Assembly: GCA_027306745.1 (NCBI GenBank)
Contig: DAHUZD010000312.1
Span: forward strand, 1 to 5,794
Length of the DNA stretch: 5,794 nucleotides
Origin: Acidobacteriaceae bacterium
GTDB taxonomy: Bacteria; Acidobacteriota; Terriglobia; Terriglobales; Acidobacteriaceae
Direction: 5' to 3'
Part shown: in pieces, positions 1 through 5,402 of the stretch
How the letters are laid out: each line of letters starts with the position of its first letter
Numbering within the stretch: position 1 is the first letter of the stretch
Program-made: the position numbers and the translations under genes
The notes under the pieces: model-generated
Databases searched by the model: none
What the model saw: the letters and a program-made list of their open reading frames with translations, nothing else
Told to the model about the DNA's origin: nothing

Positions 1-263
1 ACGATGATGGCCTCAACCTCTTCCGGGCCGATGCCGCGCTCAGTCAGGCAGCGGCGTGCTGCCTCTGTGGCCAGATCACTGGTGGCCACGCCCTTGTCCA
101 CAATGTGGCGTTCGCGGATACCGACGCGCGTGGTGATCCACTCATCATTGGTGTCCACCATTTTTTCCAAATCGGCATTGGTCAGCAGACGCGGCGGAAC
201 ATAGGTGCCCAAGGCGCTAATCCGCGCGCGGACAAGGCTGCGCGGACGAAGGTCATTGTTCAA
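1..263 (-). CDS. fabH: 3-oxoacyl-[acyl-carrier-protein] synthase III (KAS III), N-terminal part, cut by the left edge
   Basis: KAS III condenses acetyl-CoA (or another acyl-CoA starter) with malonyl-ACP to begin type II fatty acid synthesis in the cytoplasm. The 87 complete residues visible contain the conserved N-terminal FabH run: 'ISALGTYVPPRLLTNADLEK' at about residues 15-34, then 'NDEWITTRVGIRERHI' at about 39-54 and 'ATSDLATEAAR' at about 60-70. The catalytic Cys, His and Asn lie beyond the window. The start is unusual. Between an in-frame TAG at 326-324 and the conserved core the only common start codon is TTG at 263-261, with GGAG (274-271) seven bases upstream. This gives about ten residues more than FabH proteins usually have before the core. 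CTG at 308-306 is a weaker alternative. The gene lies downstream of ffs on the same strand. Family identity is secure from sequence; the exact start is inferred. Confidence 0.93.
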   Translation of the reverse strand, partial: MNNDLRPRSLVRARISALGTYVPPRLLTNADLEKMVDTNDEWITTRVGIRERHIVDKGVATSDLATEAARRCLTERGIGPEEVEAII

Positions 264-438
264 GCAGTCGCTCCATGTGGGTGGAACCCAACCCGTATTG
301 TTACGCAGTGCGGCGGGGAATGTCTATGCGGATATCGCCAACCGCAGATTCCTCCGCTGCGGTGGCTCACGCAGCCTTCGGTCGGGAAGACAAAGCGGTG
401 GCTGCGCAGAGTTACTGCAGAGAAGCAGCCAATTATGT
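264..438 (-). other. fabH leader / ffs-fabH intergenic region with two potential hairpins
   Basis: No gene is supported here. Read on the minus strand toward fabH it contains two inverted repeats. The first is CGCAGCC (406-400) with GGCTGCG (376-370), enclosing a 23-base loop. The second is ACCGCAG (363-357) with CTGCGGT (347-341), enclosing a 9-base loop that contains GGAGGA. The string GCCACCGC occurs in both elements, so alternative pairings are possible. CATAAT at 437-432 resembles a -10 box but has no convincing -35 partner. A seven-codon ATG reading frame (276-253) overlaps the fabH TTG start out of frame. Whether any of this regulates fabH cannot be told from the sequence alone. Confidence 0.35.
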
Positions 439-531
439 ACCGGGGAGCCTACTGCGCACGCATTGGCCCGTTACCGTTGCTTCCTTCCGGACCTGGCGGG
501 GTTGGCGAGCTTGCGTCGCGTAGGTCCCGGC
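439..531 (-). ncRNA. ffs: Signal recognition particle RNA, small bacterial type (4.5S RNA)
   Basis: This RNA binds Ffh and FtsY to target nascent membrane proteins to the translocon. On the minus strand, 498-481 reads CGCCAGGTCCGGAAGGAA and is followed by GCAACGG. This is the universally conserved domain IV, with a GGAA tetraloop closed by C-G pairs and the asymmetric and symmetric internal loops (CAGG opposite AGCA) that contact the Ffh M domain. The ends pair: CCGGG at 530-526 with CCCGG at 444-440, and CCTAC at 524-520 with GTAGG at 452-448. The result is a single rod of about 93 nt, the usual size of small SRP RNAs without an Alu domain. The exact ends are estimated from pairing and could be off by a few bases. 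No U-rich terminator follows, so read-through toward fabH is possible. Confidence 0.94.
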
Positions 532-540
532 ACACAGATG

Positions 541-546
541 ATGATA
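541..546 (-). promoter_or_regulatory. Putative -10 box of the ffs promoter
   Basis: TATCAT on the minus strand (546-541) matches the sigma-70 type -10 consensus at five of six positions. It lies 9 bases before the first paired base of the SRP RNA rod (531), so transcription would begin at about 535-533. No good TTGACA-like hexamer occurs at 16-18 bases upstream, where the sequence is a T-run (about 565-570). The promoter may therefore rely on an upstream element or an activator. The assignment is by position and similarity only. Confidence 0.5.
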
Positions 547-571
547 CCATCCGGCGCGACGCGGAAAAAAT

Positions 572-603
572 CTACATGTGGGGCATTTTGCTGGCTACAT
601 GTG
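572..603. repeat. 9-bp direct repeat CTACATGTG, two copies
   Basis: CTACATGTG occurs at 572-580 and again at 595-603, 23 bp apart start to start (about two helical turns). Each copy contains the palindrome ACATGT. Both copies sit between the divergent ffs and rimO starts. Relative to an ffs start near 534 the palindromes centre near -43 and -66, positions typical of activator sites. Direct observation of the repeat is certain; a role as an operator is inference. Confidence 0.45.
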
Positions 604-620
604 TTGCGGGCAGGCTGCGC

Positions 621-632
621 GAAGCGCGCTTC
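621..632. repeat. 12-bp perfect palindrome upstream of rimO
   Basis: GAAGCGCGCTTC reads the same on both strands. It is flanked by GGCTG (613-617) and CAGCC (641-645), so a larger imperfect inverted repeat spans 613-645. It lies upstream of the inferred rimO transcription start and would not be in that mRNA. A DNA-level operator is one possibility. Chance in GC-rich DNA is another. Confidence 0.3.
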
Positions 633-656
633 AGGCGCTCCAGCCGCGCAGATTGC

Positions 657-662
657 TAAACT
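657..662 (+). promoter_or_regulatory. Putative -10 box of rimO, placing transcription start at the start codon
   Basis: TAAACT shares four of six positions with TATAAT. Its last base is seven positions before the G of the forced rimO GTG start at 669, which is where transcription would normally begin. With no Shine-Dalgarno sequence at a workable distance, this suggests a leaderless mRNA. No clear -35 hexamer is seen around 634-639. The assignment is tentative. Confidence 0.35.
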
Positions 663-668
663 AGAAGT

Positions 669-2159
669 GTGAGCGATTCCCCGACAACCAAGATTGGCTT
701 TGTCAGCCTGGGCTGCCCGAAGAACCTGGTGGACAGCGAAGTGATGATGGGCCTGCTGCAGTCCGCAGGCGCAACCATGACCACGGATGCAGCCAGCGCC
801 GATGTACTGGTGGTAAACACCTGCTCGTTTATCGACAAGGCCAAGCAGGAGTCGGTGGACACGATTCTGGAGATGGCGCGGCTGAAGACCGATGGACGCG
901 CGCGGCGACTGGTGGTGGCTGGCTGCATGGTGGAGCGCTACCGCGACGAAATCCGCAAGAATATTCCTGAAGTGGATGCGGTGGTGGGCACGGGCGAGCT
1001 GGAAAAAATCTTGGAAGCAGCAGGCGTGCAGGCCTCCACACATTCACACACGGCGGATAATTCCCCATTTCGCATTCTGTCCGCAGCCGAGGGCGCTGCG
1101 GCTATCACGGCTCCGCGTGCGGCTCGCGCAGAAGGCGATGCGCGCGCAGCCAAGGGACGATTTTCTCGCGCGCAGTGGGATGGCGCGACGGCCAGCCTGC
1201 CGGAGTACCTTTACGACGAAACCACGCCGCGCCTGCGTGCAACGGCGCGCGCATCGGCCTACATCAAAATCGCCGAGGGTTGCGACCATCCCTGTGGCTT
1301 CTGCATTATTCCGCAACTGCGTGGCAAGTTCCGCTCGCGCCGCTTTGAGTCAGTTGTGGCCGAGGCACAGCGGCTGGTCAGCGAAGGCGTGCGGGAGATT
1401 ACACTGATCGGCCAGGACACAACCTGCTACGGCGAAGACTTGGGCTTGCGCGATGGACTGGCGCAGTTGCTGGATGCGCTGGCGAAGATCGACGGCCTGC
1501 GCTGGCTGCGATTTTTATATGCCTATCCCAACAAAGTGACGCCGCGTCTGCTGGAGACGATGGCGCGGCATAGCAACATCTGCAGATATCTGGATGTGCC
1601 GCTGCAACACGCCTCGCCCGCAGTGTTGAAGCAGATGAAGCGCGGCGGCGGTGCAGAAATTTTTCTGCAAATGCTGGAACGGGCGCGGGCGGTGATGCCA
1701 GAGATTGCGCTGCGCACATCCTTCATCGCGGGTTACCCCGGAGAGAGCGAAGCTGACTTTGACCAGTTGATGGAGTTTGTGCAGGCGGCGCGTTTTGATT
1801 GGCTGGGCGTTTTTGAGTATTCCGACGAAGAAGGCGCGGCGGCCTTTGCGTTGGAAGGCAAAGTGCCGAAGCGGACGATTGCGGCACGGCGCAACCGGCT
1901 GATGCGCGAGCAGAAAAAGATCAGCCGCGCGGCGAGGGCGCAGTGGGTTGGGCAAACAATCGACGTGCTGGTCGAAGGCGAAAGCGAAGAGACGCCGCTG
2001 CTGTGGCAGGGCCGCAGCGAAAAGCACGCGCCGCAGATTGACGGCCTGGTCTACGTGAATGACTTTGGCCCGCACGCGCAACTGGAGGCTGGGCGCTTTT
2101 ACCGTTGTGAAATCACCGAAGCGCACGACTACGACGTGGTGGCGCGCGTGGTGGCGTAG
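669..2159 (+). CDS. rimO: Ribosomal protein S12 methylthiotransferase RimO
   Basis: RimO is a radical-SAM enzyme with two iron-sulfur clusters. It adds a methylthio group to the conserved aspartate of ribosomal protein S12. The 496 residues show the full architecture. An N-terminal MTTase domain has cluster cysteines C16 (GCPKN), C52 (NTC) and C86 (GCM). The radical-SAM domain has CxxxCxxC at C205, C209 and C212, then 'GQDTTCYG' (248-255), 'DVPLQHAS' (309-316) and 'GYPGES' (355-360). A C-terminal TRAM domain covers about 423-496. The 'DHPCGFCIIPQLRGKFRSR' context is typical of RimO, not MiaB. The protein is about 50 residues longer than the E. coli enzyme because of an Ala/Arg-rich linker at about 122-178. 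A stop at 657-659 and no other start codon before the first cluster cysteine force the GTG start; only AGAAG one base upstream resembles a ribosome site. It is the first gene of the plus-strand run. Confidence 0.97.
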   Translation: MSDSPTTKIGFVSLGCPKNLVDSEVMMGLLQSAGATMTTDAASADVLVVNTCSFIDKAKQESVDTILEMARLKTDGRARRLVVAGCMVERYRDEIRKNIPEVDAVVGTGELEKILEAAGVQASTHSHTADNSPFRILSAAEGAAAITAPRAARAEGDARAAKGRFSRAQWDGATASLPEYLYDETTPRLRATARASAYIKIAEGCDHPCGFCIIPQLRGKFRSRRFESVVAEAQRLVSEGVREITLIGQDTTCYGEDLGLRDGLAQLLDALAKIDGLRWLRFLYAYPNKVTPRLLETMARHSNICRYLDVPLQHASPAVLKQMKRGGGAEIFLQMLERARAVMPEIALRTSFIAGYPGESEADFDQLMEFVQAARFDWLGVFEYSDEEGAAAFALEGKVPKRTIAARRNRLMREQKKISRAARAQWVGQTIDVLVEGESEETPLLWQGRSEKHAPQIDGLVYVNDFGPHAQLEAGRFYRCEITEAHDYDVVARVVA

Positions 2160-2169
2160 GGGAAAGATC

Positions 2170-2409
2170 ATGGCGAAGAAATCTTCGGAACTGGCTGCCT
2201 TGCGTTGTCCCACCTGCCGCACACTGGTGCTGGCTGACGATCCCAACCTTCCCTTTTGCAGCGAACGCTGCCGTTCGATTGACCTGGGCAAGTGGGCCAG
2301 CGGTGCGTACAGAATCAGCTCACCGATTCTCGATCCCGAAGTACTGGAAGGATTGGACGCGGCGCAGTTGCAGCGTGGACAGGGCAGGCAGGATGACCAT
2401 GAAGATTGA
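2170..2409 (+). CDS. yacG: Zinc-binding protein YacG, DNA gyrase inhibitor family
   Basis: YacG is a small zinc protein shown in E. coli to bind GyrB and inhibit gyrase. The 79-residue product has the family's zinc ligands C13 and C16 (CPTC) and C30 and C34 (CSERC), followed by the signature 'IDLGKWASGAYRI'. These match the YacG family in order and spacing. The C-terminus is acidic and polar ('DDHED'), as is common in this family. The ATG at 2170 is preceded by AGGGGA (2158-2163) at a good distance and lies 10 bases after the rimO stop. The 3' end overlaps pgpA by 17 bases, indicating co-transcription and probably coupled translation. The role as gyrase inhibitor is taken from the family and is not proven outside gammaproteobacteria. 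Confidence 0.93.
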   Translation: MAKKSSELAALRCPTCRTLVLADDPNLPFCSERCRSIDLGKWASGAYRISSPILDPEVLEGLDAAQLQRGQGRQDDHED

Positions 2410-2890
2410 GGCCGGGGCGCGACGCACAGGCTGTGCGTGGACGCTGGCGACATTTTTTGGCGTGGGATATTTGCGTCCCGGGCCGGGCACAGGGGGTTCC
2501 GCGGCAGCCTTATTGTTGTGGCTGGCGGCAGCGCACTGGGCACATCTAACGCACGCGGAGTTGAGTGTTGCAGCGCTGCTGGCGGCGGCGTTGGCCACCT
2601 TGGTGGGCATTCCGGCGGCAAGCATTGTGGCGCGCGAAGCACAGACAGACGACCCTGGCTTCGTGGTGCTGGATGAAGTGGCTGGCCAGTGGATAGCACT
2701 GGCGGCGGCGGCTCCACGCTGGCCGTTGTGGCTGGCAGCCTTTCTGCTTTTTCGCGCCTTCGATATTTGGAAGCCGCCACCGGCGCGACAACTGGATCGC
2801 ATCCACGGCGGCTTTGGCATCATGATGGATGACGTTGCGGCAGGTGCCTACGCTATGCTGTGCGTAGGCTTGCTGCGGCACTGGTTGTAG
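2393..2890 (+). CDS. pgpA: Phosphatidylglycerophosphatase A
   Basis: PgpA removes the phosphate from phosphatidylglycerol phosphate, giving phosphatidylglycerol, at the cytoplasmic membrane. The 165-residue protein has all family blocks: 'GPGTGGS' (30-36), 'DDPGFVVLDEVAGQ' (86-99, acidic metal-binding residues), 'FRAFDIWKPPP' (120-130) and 'GGFGIMMDDVAAG' (139-151). Hydrophobic stretches at about 36-52, 56-80, 98-121 and 148-162 fit its multi-pass membrane nature. Two in-frame ATGs compete for the start. 2393 has AGGG eight bases upstream; 2399 has AGG six bases upstream. The choice changes the product by two residues. Both overlap the end of yacG. The gene lies in the apparent rimO-yacG-pgpA-cinA operon. 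Confidence 0.95.
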   Translation: MTMKIEAGARRTGCAWTLATFFGVGYLRPGPGTGGSAAALLLWLAAAHWAHLTHAELSVAALLAAALATLVGIPAASIVAREAQTDDPGFVVLDEVAGQWIALAAAAPRWPLWLAAFLLFRAFDIWKPPPARQLDRIHGGFGIMMDDVAAGAYAMLCVGLLRHWL

Positions 2891-2915
2891 CCGCACGCAG
2901 CAATGAGGTGCAAGC

Positions 2916-3962
2916 ATGACATTGGCAATCCGAAGCACTGCACAGAGTCCGCACATTTCATCCCTGCAGCCCGCTGTGGCGCTGCCCGGCGGGGAATTGG
3001 ATCTGCGTGGCCAGCACCTGACGCCGGAAGGAATGCGGCAGCCCGTGGCAATGATCGGCGAAGCCCCGGCACAAATTGTGATGAGCCATGCTGAGCGCGT
3101 TCTGCTGCGCGTGCCCGAGGGCGCATTGCCGGGCGGAGTCAGCCTGCAAGTGGACGGCAAGGCCAGCAACACGCTTCCGGTGGCCGTGGGCGTGCTGGCG
3201 GCGGAGAATGTACACGCCGTGGCCAATCCTGCGGTGGATGAGGAGGGCAACATTTATGTAACGCTCTCTGGTTCGCGCGGACAGGAGACGCCGGTTTCGG
3301 TCTTTCAGATCGATGCGCAAAATCAAATTCGCCCCTTCGTCACCGGCGTGATGAATGCAACGGGGCTGGCGCTGGATGGCGAAGGCAATCTGTATGTCTC
3401 TTCGCGGCAAGAAGGCATCGTCTATCGCGTAACGCCGAGCGGCGCGCGATCCATCTATGCCGAAGGCATGGGCGTGGCCACGGGACTGGCCTTCGATACA
3501 GAAGGCAACCTGTACGTCGGCGACCGTAGCGGCACCATATTCAAGATCGCTCCGGATCGGCAGATTTTTGTCTTCGCCACCTTGGAACCGAGCGTGGCGG
3601 CCTATCACCTAGCTATGAACGCGTCGGGAGGTTTGTTCGTCAGCGGGCCGACCACCTCCAGCAATGAGTGCATCCACGCGATAGACCGCGATGGCGCCAT
3701 CACCGAGTACTACCGCGGACTGGGCCGTCCGCAGGGCCTGGCCTGTGACGTGGATGGAAATTTGTACGTTGCTGCATCCCTGGAAGGCCGGCGCGGCATC
3801 GTGCGCATTACACCGCAAAAACATGTGGAGCTGGTTGTTTCTGGCTCTGGCATCGTGGGCCTGGCTTTTTTGCCGGATGCCGATGGCGCAGTGCTGGCCA
3901 CACAGACGGCCATTTATCCTATTGGCTGGAGCGTGCGTGGATACAGACCCTTTGCGTCATGA
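2916..3962 (+). CDS. IPT/TIG-like plus NHL-type six-bladed beta-propeller protein of unknown function
   Basis: I recognise the fold class but no specific function. Residues about 13-93 ('PHISSLQPAVALPGGELDLR...') resemble an IPT/TIG immunoglobulin-like domain. The remainder carries six evenly spaced propeller motifs of the form D-x-x-G-N-L-Y-V at about residues 108, 154, 194, 235, 278 and 321 (spacing 40-46). The fourth ('NASGGLFV') and sixth ('DADGAVLA') are degenerate. Intervening strands such as 'GIVYRVTPSG' and 'GTIFKIAPD' are typical of NHL or SMP-30/LRE-like propellers. No signal peptide or membrane segment is visible, so a cytoplasmic location is inferred, unusual for a class often exported. 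The ATG at 2916 has a strong GAGGTG (2905-2910) five bases upstream and follows pgpA by 25 bases; cinA follows after 42 bases. It could be an enzyme such as a lactonase or a binding scaffold; the sequence does not decide. Confidence 0.85.
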   Translation: MTLAIRSTAQSPHISSLQPAVALPGGELDLRGQHLTPEGMRQPVAMIGEAPAQIVMSHAERVLLRVPEGALPGGVSLQVDGKASNTLPVAVGVLAAENVHAVANPAVDEEGNIYVTLSGSRGQETPVSVFQIDAQNQIRPFVTGVMNATGLALDGEGNLYVSSRQEGIVYRVTPSGARSIYAEGMGVATGLAFDTEGNLYVGDRSGTIFKIAPDRQIFVFATLEPSVAAYHLAMNASGGLFVSGPTTSSNECIHAIDRDGAITEYYRGLGRPQGLACDVDGNLYVAASLEGRRGIVRITPQKHVELVVSGSGIVGLAFLPDADGAVLATQTAIYPIGWSVRGYRPFAS

Positions 3963-4004
3963 GGGTTTGCGGCGGCGGGCGCGCTCTGCGAGGAATGCAA
4001 GCGA

Positions 4005-5249
4005 ATGCTGAGTGAAATTATCGCCGTTGGCTCGGAACTGCTGACCCCCTACCGGCAGGACACCAATTCCCTTTTCATCACAGAACAACTGAATGCGCTG
4101 GGCGTGCAGGTGGTCTTTAAGACCATCGTGGGCGACCGAAGACCGCATCTGGCGCTGGCCGTGCGCTATGCGCTGGAGCGTACCGACATCGTGATCTTGA
4201 TGGGCGGACTTGGCCCGACGGAAGATGATCGCACGCGCGAATCCGTCGCCTCCACACTGGGCGTTCGCATCCAGCGCGATACGGAATTGCTGACGGCGCT
4301 CTACAAACGCTATGCCGAGCGACGCACCACCATGCCCGATAACAACGCCAAGCAGGCGGACGTGATCGAAGGCGCGGAGATTTTGCCCAACGCGCGAGGC
4401 ACCGCGCCGGGCCAGTGGCTGGACATTGTGTTTGGCGGCCATCGCAAGCTGATGATGCTGCTACCCGGCCCTCCAGCGGAATTGAAAACCATGTTCACAT
4501 CCGCGTGCCTGCCAAGGCTGCGCAGTATTTTGCCGGAGAAGCACATGGCACACCGCGTCTTGAAGATGGCCCTGCTGCCAGAGTCGGAGGTGGACGCGCG
4601 GCTGGCACCCATCTACACGCGCTACAAAGATGTGGAGACGACGATTCTGGCCCATGCGGCGGAGATTCAACTGCATCTGCACAGTTCCAAACCCACGCAG
4701 ACCGCGGCAGAATCTCGCGTGAACGAGTTGGCAGGCAAGATCGAAGAAGAGATGGACGACCTGATCTTCTCTTCGCAAAATGAGACGCTGGAGCAGATCG
4801 TTCTCTACCACTTGGAAATGCGGGGTGCCACGTTGGCCGTGGCCGAGAGTTGCACCGGCGGCTTGCTGGCCGAGCGGCTGACGCGCGTCAGCGGCAGCTC
4901 GCGCTCCTTTCTGGGCGGCGCGGTGGTTTACACGAACGAATTGAAGACGGAGTTTGCCGATGTGCCGGAAGAGTTGCTGGAAGACTACGGCGCAGTAAGT
5001 GCGCAGGTGGCCGAGGCGCTCGCCACTGGAATTCGGCGCAAAGTGCAGAGCACCTTTGGTGTCGGCATCACTGGCATCGCAGGGCCATCCGGCGGCAGCG
5101 CGGAAAAGCCGGTGGGCTTGGTTTACATTGCGCTAGCCGATGGACAACAGACCGAAGTGGTGGAGAAGCGATTTTCCGGCGACCGCGAGCGCGTGCGCTG
5201 GTGGGCCACGCAACAGGCTCTGGAAATGATCCGGCGCAAACTGCTGTAG
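4005..5249 (+). CDS. cinA: CinA-family protein: nucleotide pyrophosphatase domain plus nicotinamide-nucleotide amidase (PncC-like) domain
   Basis: Two-domain CinA proteins hydrolyse ADP-ribose (N-terminal domain) and deamidate NMN (C-terminal domain) in pyridine-nucleotide salvage. The 'competence/damage-inducible' name reflects a link to recA and competence in some Gram-positives. The 414-residue protein begins with the canonical 'SEIIAVGSELL' (3-13). The molybdopterin-binding-like fold motif 'GGLGPTEDD' is at 67-75 and 'LPGPPAEL' at 153-160. The amidase domain (about 258-414) has 'AESCTGG' (280-286) with the expected nucleophile S282, 'VYTNELK' (308-314) with the expected partner K314, and 'GITGIAGPSGGS' (354-365). 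Both domains look intact and length is normal. ATG at 4005 has GAGGAA (3990-3995) nine bases upstream. It is the last gene of the plus-strand run; no strong rho-independent terminator follows. Confidence 0.95.
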   Translation: MLSEIIAVGSELLTPYRQDTNSLFITEQLNALGVQVVFKTIVGDRRPHLALAVRYALERTDIVILMGGLGPTEDDRTRESVASTLGVRIQRDTELLTALYKRYAERRTTMPDNNAKQADVIEGAEILPNARGTAPGQWLDIVFGGHRKLMMLLPGPPAELKTMFTSACLPRLRSILPEKHMAHRVLKMALLPESEVDARLAPIYTRYKDVETTILAHAAEIQLHLHSSKPTQTAAESRVNELAGKIEEEMDDLIFSSQNETLEQIVLYHLEMRGATLAVAESCTGGLLAERLTRVSGSSRSFLGGAVVYTNELKTEFADVPEELLEDYGAVSAQVAEALATGIRRKVQSTFGVGITGIAGPSGGSAEKPVGLVYIALADGQQTEVVEKRFSGDRERVRWWATQQALEMIRRKLL

Positions 5250-5302
5250 CGCACATTGTTTGGCCGGGACTGTCTGTACAGGGCTTCTTCCGCACCCGAG
5301 CG

Positions 5303-5318
5303 TGTGACTTGCGTCACG
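5303..5318. promoter_or_regulatory. CRP/FNR-superfamily-like binding site
   Basis: TGTGA (5303-5307), six bases, then TCACG (5314-5318) matches the E. coli CRP consensus TGTGA-N6-TCACA at nine of ten positions. It also forms a perfect GTGAC/GTCAC palindrome with a 4-base spacer (5304-5317). It lies 85 bases upstream of the pta-like start codon. The site could serve any CRP/FNR-family regulator. Which one, and whether it binds, is not visible here. Confidence 0.5.
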
Positions 5319-5338
5319 GCGTTGCAGCAAGCGGCCAG

Positions 5339-5344
5339 TACTCT
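5339..5344 (+). promoter_or_regulatory. Putative -10 box for the pta-like gene
   Basis: TACTCT keeps the three most conserved -10 positions (T, A and the final T). It would start transcription near 5351. The CRP/FNR-like palindrome, centred at 5310.5, would then sit at about -40.5. This is close to the -41.5 of class II activator-dependent promoters and would replace a -35 box, of which none is evident. The hexamer itself is weak, so this rests on the geometry. Confidence 0.35.
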
Positions 5345-5362
5345 AGAAGAGAACCAACGATT

Positions 5363-5387
5363 TGGGCGCGCCGGGAATTAGCGCCCA
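5363..5387 (+). promoter_or_regulatory. Leader hairpin just upstream of the pta-like ribosome binding site
   Basis: TGGGCGC (5363-5369) pairs with GCGCCCA (5381-5387) to form a 7-bp GC-rich stem with an 11-base loop. It ends three bases before the Shine-Dalgarno GGAG (5391-5394), so it would lie in the 5' leader. No U-run follows, so it is not a standard terminator. It may affect ribosome access or mRNA stability, or be incidental. Confidence 0.4.
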
Positions 5388-5402
5388 GCAGGAGCAGCCA
5401 CG

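Noticed and set aside
253..276. Short upstream reading frame ATG...TGA (seven codons) overlapping the fabH TTG start
   Set aside because: The ATG overlaps the GGAG that best fits fabH and has no ribosome site of its own visible; too short to support as a gene.
324..341. TTG preceded by GGAGG on the fabH strand, in the fabH frame
   Set aside because: It reaches a TAG at 326-324 after five codons, so it cannot be the fabH start; kept only as part of the hairpin observation.
105..672. Plus-strand open frames of 184 and 155 codons across the fabH/ffs region
   Set aside because: They lie antisense to fabH and the SRP RNA, their translations show no family features, and they have no convincing ribosome sites.
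471..1043. 190-codon minus-strand open frame
   Set aside because: It overlaps both the SRP RNA and the conserved start of rimO; the composition is low-information and nothing in it resembles a known protein.
1515..2780. 421-codon open frame on the minus strand
   Set aside because: It runs antisense to rimO, yacG and pgpA, all firmly identified. Its translation is Arg/Pro/Ser/His-rich with no recognisable motif, as expected from the opposite strand of GC-rich genes.
5256..5282. TTGTTT ... TACAGG as a promoter pair downstream of cinA
   Set aside because: The spacing is 15 bases and the -10 match is poor; the CRP/FNR-like arrangement downstream explains the region better.
5250..5290. Possible rho-independent terminator after cinA
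   Set aside because: Only a 4-bp CTGT/ACAG pairing is present, with no U-run after it.
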